Assembly (NCBI RefSeq): GCF_040717535.1
Contig: NZ_JBFEFI010000002.1
Location: 744,001-808,000 of the forward strand
Source of the DNA: Thalassoglobus sp. JC818
Lineage (GTDB): Bacteria > Planctomycetota > Planctomycetia > Planctomycetales > Planctomycetaceae
Direction: 5' to 3'
Length of the DNA stretch: 64,000 bases
Program-made: the position numbers and the translations under genes
In this document: piece after piece, positions 8,772-18,734 of the stretch
Numbering within the stretch: position 1 is the stretch's first letter
Layout: each line of letters opens with the position of its first letter
Notes under the pieces: generated by a model
Database searches by the model: none
What the model was told of the DNA's origin: nothing
The model's input: only the letters and a program-made list of their open reading frames with translations

Positions 8772-9377
8772 CTAAATCGTTCCACGCTCTTTGAGAAATG
8801 CGATGACTTCGTCAGCCAATTCGTCGATTCCCTTGGAGTCTGAATCGAGAATCAGCTCAGCTTTTTCTGGAACTTCGTAGGGATCATCAATCCCGGTGAA
8901 GCCTTTGATTTCGCCAGCACGTGCTTTCTTGTAAAGCCCTTTAGGATCGCGTGCTTCGCAGGTCTCGAGAGAAGCGTCGACGTAAACTTCGACGAATTCG
9001 CCGTCTTCGAGCAATGCACGGACAGCGTCACGGTCTGCTCGGTATGGGGAGATGAATGCGGTCAGGGTGATCATCCCTGCGTCTGAGAAGAGTTTCCCAA
9101 CTTCGCCAATTCGGCGGATGTTCTCAGCTCGGTCTTCTGCAGAAAAACCGAGGTTTTTGTTGAGACCCATGCGGATGTTGTCGCCGTCGAGCAAGTAGGT
9201 GTGCTTGCCCATTTCTGCCAGTTTGTGATCGACGGTATTGGCGATTGTGCTTTTTCCAGATCCACTCAGACCAGTAAACCAAAGCACGCAGGACTTGTGT
9301 CCCTTCAGTTTTTTACGGTCTTCGGAGGAAACCCGGTGATCGTGCCAATGAACGTTTGTTGCCTTTTGTTCGGCCAT
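8772..9377 (-). CDS. cysC: Adenylylsulfate kinase (APS kinase)
   Basis: Phosphorylates adenosine 5'-phosphosulfate to PAPS in sulfate activation, used for assimilation or for sulfation of extracellular polymers. The 201-residue protein has the P-loop GLSGSGKS at residues 36-43, LDGDNIR, and the family segments [11 protein letters not shown] and [16 protein letters not shown]. It is a stand-alone kinase, without a fused CysN or PAPS reductase domain. Start: ATG 9377; a TTG four codons earlier is less likely. No sulfate adenylyltransferase gene is nearby. Confidence 0.95.
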   Translation of the reverse strand: MAEQKATNVHWHDHRVSSEDRKKLKGHKSCVLWFTGLSGSGKSTIANTVDHKLAEMGKHTYLLDGDNIRMGLNKNLGFSAEDRAENIRRIGEVGKLFSDAGMITLTAFISPYRADRDAVRALLEDGEFVEVYVDASLETCEARDPKGLYKKARAGEIKGFTGIDDPYEVPEKAELILDSDSKGIDELADEVIAFLKERGTI

Positions 9378-9516
9378 TGCGTTTCTCAAATCAGTTTTGC
9401 TATGGAAAAGATGCCATTTTCTCTTCGCATGCTAGAGAATCTCCGAAAGCCTGAAAAGGAATCGACAGGAATCTTTTCGCCCTCTCGTTTTCAAGTATGC
9501 TCCCGCAGCACGCGAG

Positions 9517-10004
9517 ATGAGTCGCATGGCACTTACTGGAGTGGTTCAGTCGGAAGTGCTAGATTACGACCGCTGGTGAATGATAGGGCGCGTGAACGGA
9601 AGCTGGTCGATTCAGACACTGGTGCTCACAGCCGAGTGAGAAGCTCTGAGAACAAAGCATTGAGAAGTCAAAACACTGAGAATGCTCGACAGAATCTGAG
9701 CATTTCGAGGGACAAGAAGCCACGACTGTCGTTGGCGCCCTCGTAGCTGGTCGATTCAGTTCGAACTTGTTCGCAGCAGACGTGTCCTGCGATAAAAAAG
9801 TCGTTCTGACAGATCGAAAGTGCACTGCAGTCAGTGAATTTGCTCGGTGAGAATGTCCGAAGCATGAAGCAGCTGAGTTGCAGTGACACGAGACAGATCG
9901 AGACCATCTCAGGTCAATTTGTCGGAAGCGAGCAGGTTGTGATCGCTGGATTCGTCGAGGATGCACGCGATCTTCAGATGAGAATTCAAGAGAGAGTTAG
10001 CTGA
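9517..10004 (+). pseudogene. Possible decayed gene upstream of hisI
   Basis: Between cysC and hisI lie 628 bases with no intact gene. Several plus-strand stretches still read like protein but in different frames: MALTGVVQSEVLDYDRW then a stop, GRVNGSWSIQTLVLTAE then a stop (same frame, 9517-9639), a stretch VVGALVAGRFSSNLFAADVS (second frame, ending 9850), and FVGSEQVVIAGFVEDARDLQ (third frame, ending 10004). The last one stops one base before the hisI GTG. This could be a gene eroded by frameshifts, or chance. If the final piece is a real small ORF it would begin at ATG 9864 or GTG 9835. Confidence 0.3.
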
Positions 10005-10005
10005 C

Positions 10006-10389
10006 GTGAACGGTCCAAACTTTGAAAAACACGATCTGATCCCGGTCATCGCTCAAGACGAGGAGTCGGGTGTCATATTGATGCTGGCGTATATGAATGA
10101 AGAGGCTTATCAGGAAACTTTGAGCACCAAGCGAGTCTGCTACTATAGTCGGAGTCGTCAAAAGCTCTGGCGCAAAGGTGAAGAGAGCGGCAACGTTCAG
10201 GAATTGAAGTCGCTCTATTTCGACTGTGACGCAGACACCATTCTGGTAAAGGTCAATCAGATCGGAGGCGCTGCTTGCCACGAGGGCTATCAGTCCTGCT
10301 TCTTTCGACGAGTCGATCCCGATTCGAAAGCCGTGTCTGTCGAAGGCGAGAGAGTCTTCGATCCCAAACAGGTCTACGGCAAGAAGTAA
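10006..10389 (+). CDS. hisI: Phosphoribosyl-AMP cyclohydrolase
   Basis: Third step of histidine synthesis: zinc-dependent hydrolysis that opens the adenine ring of phosphoribosyl-AMP. The 127-residue protein is the stand-alone HisI form, without a fused HisE pyrophosphohydrolase. Zinc-binding and active-site segments are visible: [17 protein letters not shown] and SCFFRR. The GTG at 10006 is preceded by the purine-rich GAGAGAG, and no in-frame ATG upstream would fit the family N-terminus. hisG follows after 96 bases in the same direction, so the two may share a transcript. Confidence 0.95.
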   Translation: MNGPNFEKHDLIPVIAQDEESGVILMLAYMNEEAYQETLSTKRVCYYSRSRQKLWRKGEESGNVQELKSLYFDCDADTILVKVNQIGGAACHEGYQSCFFRRVDPDSKAVSVEGERVFDPKQVYGKK

Positions 10390-10485
10390 GCGTGACGTCT
10401 TGAACCGTTCGGTTCTCAACGAAGCCATTCGCCTCGCCGACTTAATCCATCAATTCATCGATATCGAACCACGAGTCATTGCCTC

Positions 10486-11364
10486 ATGTCAGAGAGAACT
10501 CTCAAACTCGGAATCCCAGCTGGAAGCCTGCAGGATGCCACCGCAGAACTGTTTCGCAAAGCTGGTTACAACATCAAGTTTTCTTCTCGGTCGTACTACC
10601 CGACCATCGATGATGACGAAATTGAGTGCCTGCTGATTCGTGCTCAGGAAATGGCCCGGTATGTTGAGAATGGAATTCTCGATGCCGGAATTACCGGTTT
10701 CGATTGGATTCAGGAAACTCAGGCAGATGTGACGGAAATCTGCGAGCTTGTTTTCTCGAAGGTCAGTCGGCGTCCGGTTCGCTGGGTGCTGTGTGTCCCG
10801 AATGACTCTCCGATCAAGAGTGTCAAAGATCTCGAGGGGAAACGCATTGCGACCGAAGCAGTGGGGCTGACGGAAGCCTATCTGAAACAGCATGGTGTCA
10901 ACGCATCGGTCGAATTTTCGTGGGGAGCGACTGAGGTCAAACCGCCGCGACTTGCAGATGCCATCGTTGAGGTCACAGAAACAGGCTCGTCACTTCGGGC
11001 GAATGATCTTCGCATTGTTGACGAAGTGCTGCAGAGCACAACGCGTATGATCGCGAACAAGACTTCGATGACTGATGAATGGAAGTCACAGAAGCTTCAG
11101 GACATCGCATTGATGCTCAAGTCCTGTCTGGCTGCCGAAGGCAAAGTCGGATTGATGATGAATGTCCGAAGATCGGACCTCCCGACGATTTTGCGGAATC
11201 TTCCGGCCTTGAAAGATCCAACGGTTGCGTCCTTGGCGGACCCTGACTGGGTGGCGGTGAATACCATCATCGAAGAGTCAGTTGTGCGGACCATTGTGCC
11301 TGAATTGATTGCCGCTGGAGCGAATGGAATTGTTGAGTTTCCAATCTCCAAGATTATCGATTGA
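10486..11364 (+). CDS. hisG: ATP phosphoribosyltransferase, long form
   Basis: Commits PRPP and ATP to histidine synthesis. At 292 residues it is the long HisG form, with a C-terminal ACT-like regulatory domain that normally binds histidine for feedback inhibition and does not need HisZ. The signature [13 protein letters not shown] (PRPP loop) and the N-terminal [12 protein letters not shown] (catalytic domain) can be seen, and the C-terminal part is present to the end. Start: ATG at 10486 beginning MSERTLKLG, matching the family. hisI lies upstream. A hairpin follows the stop after about 50 bases. Confidence 0.96.
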   Translation: MSERTLKLGIPAGSLQDATAELFRKAGYNIKFSSRSYYPTIDDDEIECLLIRAQEMARYVENGILDAGITGFDWIQETQADVTEICELVFSKVSRRPVRWVLCVPNDSPIKSVKDLEGKRIATEAVGLTEAYLKQHGVNASVEFSWGATEVKPPRLADAIVEVTETGSSLRANDLRIVDEVLQSTTRMIANKTSMTDEWKSQKLQDIALMLKSCLAAEGKVGLMMNVRRSDLPTILRNLPALKDPTVASLADPDWVAVNTIIEESVVRTIVPELIAAGANGIVEFPISKIID

Positions 11365-11412
11365 ACCGGTTTCGCCGTTTACTCATCTCGCAAAAATGAA
11401 TCGGCCTAAACG

Positions 11413-11436
11413 CAGGGAATCTCATCAGATTCCCTG
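11413..11436 (+). terminator. Hairpin after hisG, possible terminator
   Basis: A perfect 10-base-pair stem (11413-11422 with 11427-11436) closes a four-base CATC loop. It lies about 50 bases after the hisG stop. The following bases are only weakly T-rich, so a factor-dependent or attenuating role is also possible. The rest of the gap 11365-11694 shows no feature I could support. Confidence 0.5.
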
Positions 11437-11694
11437 ATGCAATTTGAGTGAGAAACTGGCGAGTGATCAGAGCGTGACAGTTGTCACACACTCAGCGTCA
11501 CAATTGAAGTAACCGTAGCCAGTGGAATGATTCGCTTTGCCCAGTCGATCCATCAGAATTGGCCCTTTCGCTTCAACATCCTGAAATTCAAGACTTTCCT
11601 TCCGATCCTGTGAACCCTGTGTGGGCTACGTTTGGTGATCCGTCCGACTTTTCAAGGGGACGATGTCAGAGGAGCCACGACAGGAATCGGAGTT

Positions 11695-11901
11695 ATGCTA
11701 GTACTCAGTCGAAAACAGGATGAGAAGATCATTATTGGAGATTCGATCACATTGATGGTCGTCTCCATTCAAGGTGACAAGGTTCGCCTTGGGATCGAAG
11801 CACCCAAAGAGGTCAGTATCCATCGGGAAGAGGTCTATCAGGCCATTCAAAGCGAACAGAAGTCAGACCGTAAGCCACAGTCTACTCCCACTGAAAAATG
11901 A
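11695..11901 (+). CDS. csrA: Carbon storage regulator CsrA
   Basis: RNA-binding post-transcriptional regulator of 68 residues. It binds GGA motifs in mRNA leaders as a dimer and controls translation. The start [16 protein letters not shown] and the conserved [22 protein letters not shown] are typical, including the Arg at the end of strand 5 used for RNA contact. I chose the ATG at 11695, because a start at 11632 would add 21 residues before the canonical MLVLSR. The C-terminal 15 residues are hydrophilic and variable. No flagellar genes or FliW accompany it here, unlike in many bacteria where csrA sits in a flagellar locus. Confidence 0.96.
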   Translation: MLVLSRKQDEKIIIGDSITLMVVSIQGDKVRLGIEAPKEVSIHREEVYQAIQSEQKSDRKPQSTPTEK

Positions 11902-12019
11902 TCGTTGAACGATTTAGTCGCGCGATCAGTTTCGGGTCATTGCGCTGATGAGTGAAGGCTTGCCACGATCTCTAAATAGCGCGCGCTGAAAGTCTCTGAG
12001 CGTGAACGCCGGAGACGCA

Positions 12020-15000
12020 TCACTCGTTCTGAGCAGGTGGGTCTTCCGATTGCTGCGGAACAGCGGGAGCGACAATTTCTTCGCAGGCGATTCCGACGGT
12101 ATTACGTCCCACGCCGATCTGAATCAGAAGGGGCAGTGTCGACGCTTTCCATCGAACCAGATAGGCGTCGCTGATAAATGTATCGTTGAAGACCTCTCGA
12201 CCGGTAAACCGATTGAGCACAATCAGCTCCATTCTTCTCCCTTCAGGAGCTGCGAAGAATAGAACAGGCCACGCCGATGGCGTCAGGGTGTTCAACTTCT
12301 GGTCGACAATTTCTCTTGACCACAGCACGCTTCCATCTGTCTGGTCAATGCAGGTGACCTTTCCATTGACGGTTGTTTCAAGTGTGTGAGTCGTCTTGGA
12401 CGCGTAAGAGAAGTGGTAGAACTCAGGGGGACCATCTCCCGGAACCAGAATCAATGACGTTCCACGAATGAGAACTTCAATGCTTTTGGGAGAGTTGGTG
12501 ATCTCTGTTTGCGATTGAAGTCGCTCCTCACCTGTCTGACCGTCAAGCACGATGAACTTTCCGTCGGGATCAAGGATGCCGATGTCGGAGCCATTCACGG
12601 TTGTCCAGACAAACTCTTCCGGAACCTTCACAGCCCAGACAGTCTCATCTAAGACTGGATCATACATCTGGAATTCCCGCGAATCGTAAGTGGTGTGCAG
12701 CACCGGCCAACAGCGTCCCCATTCACCGAAATGTCTGTCGATGGGGCCTCGGATCGTCTCTGCGGGAATTTCCTGAGAGCCAATTTCCCGTCCATCCATT
12801 GCTCGGAAGATTCGGACGATTTGCGACCTCGGCGCTTTCGTGATGATGTACTCATCATCATTGAAGACTTCGCTTCCCGGTTCGAGATCACTTCGTTCCC
12901 AGAGAAGACGACCCGTCAGTGGATCGATGGCGGTCAGGTCGACGCCTCGTCCAAAGCAAAGAAATGATGAAGTCATCGTACCGACGTCGCCAGTGAACTC
13001 GTCTTGCTCCTGCCGATAAGAGAGGAACGTCCGAAATCCAGGAATCGGTTCATTCAAAGGGTCGGAGAAGACACGCTGTTCGGCGAAATCATCCTCGACT
13101 TCGACGAGTGATTCATTGAGAAGAACTCGCGGAAGTTCGGTGCTGAGTTGAAAATCGACCAGCAGAAAACGCTCGGCAAGCACGATCAGTGCCAGGTTGC
13201 CATGCATCATTACGTGACGTCCCAAACGCGAACCAAGAGGGAATCGAGTCGTTCGGATGCCGGTTTGAAGGCGTGCTCTTCTGACCCCGTCATTGTCGTA
13301 AACGTCGATATAGGTTCCCATCTGATCGAGAAAGAACGACCAGCCTTCAAGGGGAATCGAAGAAGGTCCCAGCTGAGGAATTTGATAGCGGTGATGAAGC
13401 TCGACAGCGTTGACATCATCCGTATGAATCGCAGTCTCAGGCCACACTGGAACCGCCCGAAACAGCTCAAGCCACTCGCGTGCGGTGCGAAGATTTTCGA
13501 TTTCTTTCAGGACAGCTTGTGGTGCATTCTCCTGACCATCGAGCAAACGTTCTGCCGTCGTCAGGTAAGCATTCGCGTTTCTGCCTTCTTTCATGACGAG
13601 AGAATTCTTGGCGAGTTCAACAAGTGCACGAGGCTGTTCTTCGGAAGGAAGATCTCTAAGTAGGCGTGTCCAGATGACGGAAAGTTCATTCACTCGTTTT
13701 AATGTCCGCTCGATCGACTCCAGTCGCTGTAGGATATTCTCAACGTCGAGTACTTCTTTCGGGAACGAACGAATGACAAGGATCGCGGCTGAGTCGTTCG
13801 ATTGTTCGGTCAGCCACTCATTGATCCGTTGACGCAGCAGTTGTGCATCGTCTTCTGAAGCCGATTGAAAGATGTTGAAGACTTCTGAAAGGACCCATCG
13901 TTGTGAATCGAGTTCAACGATTCCATCTGCGTCTTGAGTGGTGCCTCGCGTTTCATTCTCGTTGATCATCGTCAGATACTGATCGATCGCTTCTCCGTAC
14001 TGACCATTCCTCGTGAACCGATTGGCCAGGTGTTTGCGAAACTCAAACAACTGCTCCGCATTGGTGAAGAGCGGCTCGATGTTTTTGATTTCATCAACGT
14101 CGAACTCCACGTCGTATTGGGCCAAACGTTCAATCATTGCCCATGCGAGCACGGAACGGCTGTCTTCGGGCAACTCATCGAGCGGGATGCTCGTGAACGC
14201 TTCGTACCCTTGCTGCCAGTTGCCTTGCTGTAAGGTGATCTCCGCGAGAGTGGCGACTCGTTGCGGGGAATGATCAGCCAGTTCTGCGAGTGAATCGCGG
14301 ATCTCTGCTTCGCTTGAGAACGCCGAAATTTCGGTAGCGGTCTGCATTACCAGTCGGTCTCCAGCTACGGTCAAATTGCCGATAGGAGTATCCGGAGAAA
14401 CCATCGAACGCGCGAGCATTGTGCCGGTCGTGAGATCGACGAAAGCGACTTCTCCCGTTGAGAGTGGTTGCGCGTAAGTTTCCCCCATGCGGACGCCTCG
14501 TCCCGACGGAAGCGGAATTGCAACGCTCCATTCGCGGCTGCCATCGACAGTAGAGAGTGCCAGGATTTCTCTTCTCGACAGAACGATGAGTTGGTCCTCA
14601 TTCACTCCCAGTATGGAAATCATCTGTCCACGAGCGAGGGGATTTTCCCAGCCCGGAGTTCCGTCTTCAAGCTTCACAGCGACAAGTTCATCGCTGTCGG
14701 GTGGAGTGAAAAACAAAAGCCCGTTCGCGGTCACAATTTTGCTCTCAAACCAGCGTTGGTCGTCGATCAATCGTTCGATGGAATCGGAAATGTTCTGCGA
14801 GCGTGGACGCCGTCTTCGAAGGAACAGATCCGGCGAAGAAGCACGGGCTGACTTTTGGTACTGGTGCGTCCAGACCACGGAGCGATTCAGAGGGTCGATG
14901 GCGGTCAGCACTCCTTCGCCGGTGGGGCAGATCAACAGTCCGTCGAGATACGCGGGCATGAGACCTGCCAGGCGCCGTGAATCGGCAAACACCAGATCCT

Positions 15001-16441
15001 GGTTGGGATTGAGCAAACCAATCGACCAGAGAATGTCTCCGTTATGTTTGTCGATTTCGAAGAGCTGAACTTCACCACGTTCTTCACCGATCACGAAGAG
15101 TTGGTCGTTGACCGGAAGTGGGGCCCCGTAAAAGAAAACCTGTCGAGGAAGTTCCACCACCTGATCGAAAGGAATCACAGCCTGGTCATCCATCGATCCG
15201 ATCGACCATCGGTTCCGCAGCCCGGTGGCGATTTCGTAGCAATGCAACTGATTGAAAGACTGCGGAAGAAGCTCGTGTCGATGATTTGATCGCATCAGCA
15301 AATCGGGCTGAGTACTGCCGACCAACTGACAGTCTGTAATCGCATATACGTACTCGCCGTCCGTACTCAGCGAAGATGACGTCAAGTCCCGCCAACCTCG
15401 CAATGAAAAGAACAGGGACAGCATTTCTTCGCGAAAAGGGTCGCGCTGCCCAGCAGGGCTTGAAGTCGTTTTGAAGAGATAGTCGAACGTTTCGTCAGAC
15501 TTGATTCCAACACCAACGAGTTCACCAGTCTCGATGTCGTAAGCTTTGGGGGCAGTATAGCCCGGAACCAGAACCAGATTCCCGACGCTGAGTGCTCGTC
15601 CCGCCGGAAAACTGACCAACTTCTCGGAAGCATGAATCCTCGAACCGGTGGCGTTTGCAATTGAAAGCGATTCCTGAACGAGGTCAGCTTCGCGATTAAT
15701 GTCCCCGAGGAAAAAGTCATACTCGTCAATCAATGACCGATTCCAAATCTGACTCGAACGCACAGGGGAGAACCCGAAGCTGCCAGCATGAGACGGACTA
15801 CCGTGCGGATTCGTCCATGTTTGGCGAGGTGACTCGGACTCAGAACCGAGTTGGATTTTCTCTTTGAGAGTCTCAATGTGGTCGTTCAGCTCGTCCGTCG
15901 AATGCGTTCGCTGGGCTCCAGAGAGGTCCCCGACATCAAGTCGTGTTCGCTTCAGAATTTTGAGTGCTTCGATTCCAGCTTCCGTCGCAGCAAACCGTCT
16001 GGCGACTTCTCCAATGGCGAGTCGATCCTGTTCAGCCACGCCGAGTTTCAGCAATCGTTGAGCTTCGCCTCCATAAAGTCGTTCGTACTCATCACGATGC
16101 GTTTCGATCGTTGAGCGAACGAGACGGGAAATGGGAGCACCGACAACATTGTCGTCTGTGGTGAAGAAGTCGACCGATTCGTCGAGGATTGATTGAAGGA
16201 TCTTCAGCCCATCCGCCACCTTTCCCTCTGCGATCAGGTCGTTCCCCTGCTGGAATGCGGACTGCACGAGATGGTCGGTTGGCAGCCGCAGAACGAGATC
16301 GTCGATGTCGCTCGAGGGATCAAACTGCTCTTGGTTCCCGAACGGGTTGAAGAACTGGGCTTGAGCCTCCGGTGCAATGAATACAAGGCAGCAGGCGATG
16401 CACCAGCCGACGAGGAAATTTGTTCGACGATGATTGTTCAT
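12020..16441 (-). CDS. Giant secreted PQQ-type beta-propeller/TPR protein
   Basis: A 1473-residue secreted protein. After a signal peptide (WCIACCLVFIAPEAQAQ) come an N-terminal helical region with TPR-like pairs (about residues 60-180), then propeller blades of the PQQ/BamB type recognised by repeated W-containing strands such as GDILWSIG, NRSVVWTHQY and GSREWSVAIP. A central helical region (about residues 720-950) with TPR-like pairs and a second set of blades with GRLLWERSD and GSVLWSREI follow. It is probably a periplasmic scaffold or outer-membrane-assembly-like protein; no catalytic motif is visible. I chose the ATG at 16441 because it places the signal peptide normally, whereas starts at 16459 or 16498 would add 6-19 residues. 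It is convergent with csrA. Confidence 0.8.
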   Translation of the reverse strand: MNNHRRTNFLVGWCIACCLVFIAPEAQAQFFNPFGNQEQFDPSSDIDDLVLRLPTDHLVQSAFQQGNDLIAEGKVADGLKILQSILDESVDFFTTDDNVVGAPISRLVRSTIETHRDEYERLYGGEAQRLLKLGVAEQDRLAIGEVARRFAATEAGIEALKILKRTRLDVGDLSGAQRTHSTDELNDHIETLKEKIQLGSESESPRQTWTNPHGSPSHAGSFGFSPVRSSQIWNRSLIDEYDFFLGDINREADLVQESLSIANATGSRIHASEKLVSFPAGRALSVGNLVLVPGYTAPKAYDIETGELVGVGIKSDETFDYLFKTTSSPAGQRDPFREEMLSLFFSLRGWRDLTSSSLSTDGEYVYAITDCQLVGSTQPDLLMRSNHRHELLPQSFNQLHCYEIATGLRNRWSIGSMDDQAVIPFDQVVELPRQVFFYGAPLPVNDQLFVIGEERGEVQLFEIDKHNGDILWSIGLLNPNQDLVFADSRRLAGLMPAYLDGLLICPTGEGVLTAIDPLNRSVVWTHQYQKSARASSPDLFLRRRRPRSQNISDSIERLIDDQRWFESKIVTANGLLFFTPPDSDELVAVKLEDGTPGWENPLARGQMISILGVNEDQLIVLSRREILALSTVDGSREWSVAIPLPSGRGVRMGETYAQPLSTGEVAFVDLTTGTMLARSMVSPDTPIGNLTVAGDRLVMQTATEISAFSSEAEIRDSLAELADHSPQRVATLAEITLQQGNWQQGYEAFTSIPLDELPEDSRSVLAWAMIERLAQYDVEFDVDEIKNIEPLFTNAEQLFEFRKHLANRFTRNGQYGEAIDQYLTMINENETRGTTQDADGIVELDSQRWVLSEVFNIFQSASEDDAQLLRQRINEWLTEQSNDSAAILVIRSFPKEVLDVENILQRLESIERTLKRVNELSVIWTRLLRDLPSEEQPRALVELAKNSLVMKEGRNANAYLTTAERLLDGQENAPQAVLKEIENLRTAREWLELFRAVPVWPETAIHTDDVNAVELHHRYQIPQLGPSSIPLEGWSFFLDQMGTYIDVYDNDGVRRARLQTGIRTTRFPLGSRLGRHVMMHGNLALIVLAERFLLVDFQLSTELPRVLLNESLVEVEDDFAEQRVFSDPLNEPIPGFRTFLSYRQEQDEFTGDVGTMTSSFLCFGRGVDLTAIDPLTGRLLWERSDLEPGSEVFNDDEYIITKAPRSQIVRIFRAMDGREIGSQEIPAETIRGPIDRHFGEWGRCWPVLHTTYDSREFQMYDPVLDETVWAVKVPEEFVWTTVNGSDIGILDPDGKFIVLDGQTGEERLQSQTEITNSPKSIEVLIRGTSLILVPGDGPPEFYHFSYASKTTHTLETTVNGKVTCIDQTDGSVLWSREIVDQKLNTLTPSAWPVLFFAAPEGRRMELIVLNRFTGREVFNDTFISDAYLVRWKASTLPLLIQIGVGRNTVGIACEEIVAPAVPQQSEDPPAQNE

Positions 16442-16728
16442 CGGGATTTCGGAGACCATATCGAACGGAATGTGTGTCAATAAGGACGGATGATTCATAT
16501 CGAAATCATACCCGGTGAGACCCCGTTGAGAATGCGAGACCTCTGGGCAAAGTCAGATTTCGACGGATCAAATTTCCTTGAAGACAGCCCTTGTCGGAAG
16601 CGACCTGCGCGAAAAAATGAGTTCACATTGCAGCTTCAAGAGCAGCAGTTCGGAAAAACAATTGACAGGTTTGCAGATTGTGTGCTACCGAATGACAGGG
16701 AAAAGATCATCAAAAGTGGACGAAGACC

Positions 16729-17118
16729 GTGAACCTTGCAAAAGAATCGAAGTCTGATGCCAGTCCGCAACTCCTTGTTGCGGACGATGATTGCGCTTTT
16801 CGAGAGACTGTGCTCGAGTTGCTCGAACCTCATTTCCAGACGATTGCGGTTGAATGTGCGGAGCACGCCATCGAAGTTGTCTCCACGACATCCATCGACG
16901 TCGTCATTCTCGACATGCATATGCACGTGATGACGGGGCTGGAAGCGATCCGCTGGTTGCGTGAACATCAATCGCGATTGCCCTGCATTTTGATGACTTC
17001 GGACCTGTCGCGAGAACTGGAAGCGGAAGCCTACGGACTGGAAGCATTCTCTGTCCTCAGGAAGCCTCCTCGTGCGCAACATTTGATCGATACCATCAAT
17101 TGTGCTTTGGAGTTATAG
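16729..17118 (+). CDS. Single-domain response regulator (CheY-like receiver)
   Basis: Stand-alone receiver domain of 129 residues that is presumably phosphorylated by a histidine kinase located elsewhere. The acidic pocket (Asp19-Asp21), phospho-acceptor Asp62 in VVILDMHMH, Thr90/Ser91 and the conserved Lys112 in LRKPP are all in place. There is no output domain, so it acts by protein contact or in a phosphorelay. The start is a GTG at 16729; no ATG fits the frame. A TTGACA box at 16662-16667 may be a -35 element, although no good -10 box follows it. The gene diverges from the giant propeller gene. Confidence 0.88.
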   Translation: MNLAKESKSDASPQLLVADDDCAFRETVLELLEPHFQTIAVECAEHAIEVVSTTSIDVVILDMHMHVMTGLEAIRWLREHQSRLPCILMTSDLSRELEAEAYGLEAFSVLRKPPRAQHLIDTINCALEL

Positions 17119-17128
17119 TTTGATTGGA

Positions 17129-17296
17129 ATGCGGTCGTTTCTTACCCGATGGAGATGTTCAGTCTCGATCGTTTCGACGATTGCAATTATCGCGGTAGCG
17201 GTTAGTCAATTGGGGAGTCAGTTGCGATTCTCTCTTTCGTGGTTACAGGTCAGCCAGCGAAAGACCCATCCCGCCGCATTGATCACGTCGAATTAG
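17129..17296 (+). CDS. Possible small membrane protein
   Basis: A 55-residue frame with one hydrophobic segment (SIVSTIAIIAVAVSQ) between the receiver gene and the FHA gene. It starts with ATG 17129 ten bases after the receiver stop and ends 16 bases before the FHA start, so its position would suit a short operon. Against this, there is no clear ribosome site, and the composition is not convincingly coding. I cannot name a family. Confidence 0.25.
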   Translation: MRSFLTRWRCSVSIVSTIAIIAVAVSQLGSQLRFSLSWLQVSQRKTHPAALITSN

Positions 17297-17312
17297 CAAG
17301 GTCGGACGGACG

Positions 17313-17960
17313 ATGGCATTGGTCACGATTCAGGTGATTCAGGGGCACGAAGCGGGAGTTGTCTTGCGGGATCTCGAAACGCCGTTCACGATTGGACGCG
17401 AAGAAGAGAACGAAGTTCAGCTTAATGATGAGCGGATCAGTCGTTTCCATGCAAAAGTTCAGGGAAACGAAGATGCTTTGATCATCACCGACCTCGACAG
17501 CACCAACGGGACTCGGGTAAACGGGCACTACACAAAAATGCGGATGATTCAGCCCGGGGATCAAATCGCGGTCGGCCGCTGTCTGTTGATTGTCGGCAAG
17601 CCAGTGGAAATTGACATCGCCGGTGCTGGAGTTCCAATCGATCCGGATGACGATTCCAGCATCTTTCTTGAAGACAGCGAACTTGTTCAACCCGCTTTTC
17701 CAGGCGGTCCGCCGGCTTGTCCTGACGACCTGAACGCACTGCAAGCTGCACAAGTCGCCAGCCTGATCGAGTTTGCCAGAACTGAGGTCCTCGCGGCGCT
17801 GAACTCGATTTCAAGTCGAACGCAAAGCGACGGCGATCAGAGTGACGAAGAAGTCAAAGAAGACGTCATGCTCCCTCACGAAGCATGGCACCGGTTGCAA
17901 TCTGTACCGGGCGTACTGGCTCGCTATCTGAACGAGCTGGCCAACCCCTCCGATCATTGA
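17313..17960 (+). CDS. FHA-domain protein
   Basis: A 215-residue protein whose N-terminal ~95 residues form a forkhead-associated domain. FHA domains bind phosphothreonine peptides. The family residues Gly28-Arg29, Ser43, His46 and Asn65-Gly66-Thr67 are present, so phosphopeptide binding is probably intact. A short acidic linker (DPDDDSSIFLEDSE, about 115-128) leads to a helical C-terminal part of unknown role. The neighbouring receiver-domain gene suggests a signalling unit, but no Ser/Thr kinase is encoded nearby. Start: ATG 17313. Confidence 0.9.
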   Translation: MALVTIQVIQGHEAGVVLRDLETPFTIGREEENEVQLNDERISRFHAKVQGNEDALIITDLDSTNGTRVNGHYTKMRMIQPGDQIAVGRCLLIVGKPVEIDIAGAGVPIDPDDDSSIFLEDSELVQPAFPGGPPACPDDLNALQAAQVASLIEFARTEVLAALNSISSRTQSDGDQSDEEVKEDVMLPHEAWHRLQSVPGVLARYLNELANPSDH

Positions 17961-18061
17961 AGCCGCAGCTTCAAGCGCTTGACCGAGTTTGACAAGCTCT
18001 CCAAGCCGAAGAGGAGTGAAGTGGGCCGATTGGGGTTTCGAACGAGAGGCTGATCTCTTCT

Positions 18062-18658
18062 TCACAGGGCGATCGCGATGACGGCTAGAATCGCGACCCA
18101 GACGACCCCCAGAAAGTGCCAGAACCAGGCGCATGCCCGAACGCCCCAGAAATACTCATGGTCATACCGATCGCTCCAGGATCGAGTGACGATCAGCGAG
18201 AGAAACATCGTCGCCACAAAAAAGTGGATCGCGTGGAGCGTCGCGAGGCAGAGGACGAAAGCAGTCACTCCGACTGTTGCTGACTCGTAAGTTCTTTCAT
18301 TCGGAAACAGCGACCAGAGAGCGTAGCACTGCACGCCCATAAAGAGACTTCCCAGAATCAGGCTGGTGAGTAGCCACTTGCGAAAGGGTTTCTGTTGTTC
18401 CCGTTTCACGTGCGAGAGAGCTTTGCCGAGTGAGATGCTGCCGAGAAAGAGAATAAGTGTGCTGAACGCGAAAGCGGGAGGAAAGTAAAGTCCCTTGTGG
18501 TCGACGTTCGGTTTTCCGAAGAGTCGCTGTAACAGCCATGTCAGACCCATGGCAACGATGGCTGAACTGACGCAGACACCGACCATTCGCAGGGCTTGCA
18601 GACTTTGGCCTCCTGCGTATCGGTTCGGTATTGAAATAGAACGCTGAGAGCCAGGCAT
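18062..18658 (-). CDS. Cytochrome c oxidase subunit III-like membrane protein
   Basis: A 198-residue integral membrane protein of the heme-copper oxidase subunit III family with five predicted helices (about residues 26-45, 60-80, 97-120, 130-160 and 178-198). Family marks are the His-containing segment ATLHAIHFFVAT in the fourth helix and the closing FWHFLGVVWV. The protein would support a terminal oxidase, but no subunit I or II gene is in the window, so it may serve an oxidase encoded elsewhere or a related NO reductase-like complex. I favour ATG 18658 (MPGSQRS) over 18667. It is convergent with the FHA gene. Confidence 0.82.
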   Translation of the reverse strand: MPGSQRSISIPNRYAGGQSLQALRMVGVCVSSAIVAMGLTWLLQRLFGKPNVDHKGLYFPPAFAFSTLILFLGSISLGKALSHVKREQQKPFRKWLLTSLILGSLFMGVQCYALWSLFPNERTYESATVGVTAFVLCLATLHAIHFFVATMFLSLIVTRSWSDRYDHEYFWGVRACAWFWHFLGVVWVAILAVIAIAL

Positions 18659-18734
18659 AATTGCCATCCAAACGGGGCTCGGCAGTGAAAATTGCTGAAT
18701 GAGAACTCTCTTTACTCACTCATGATTTGAAGAG

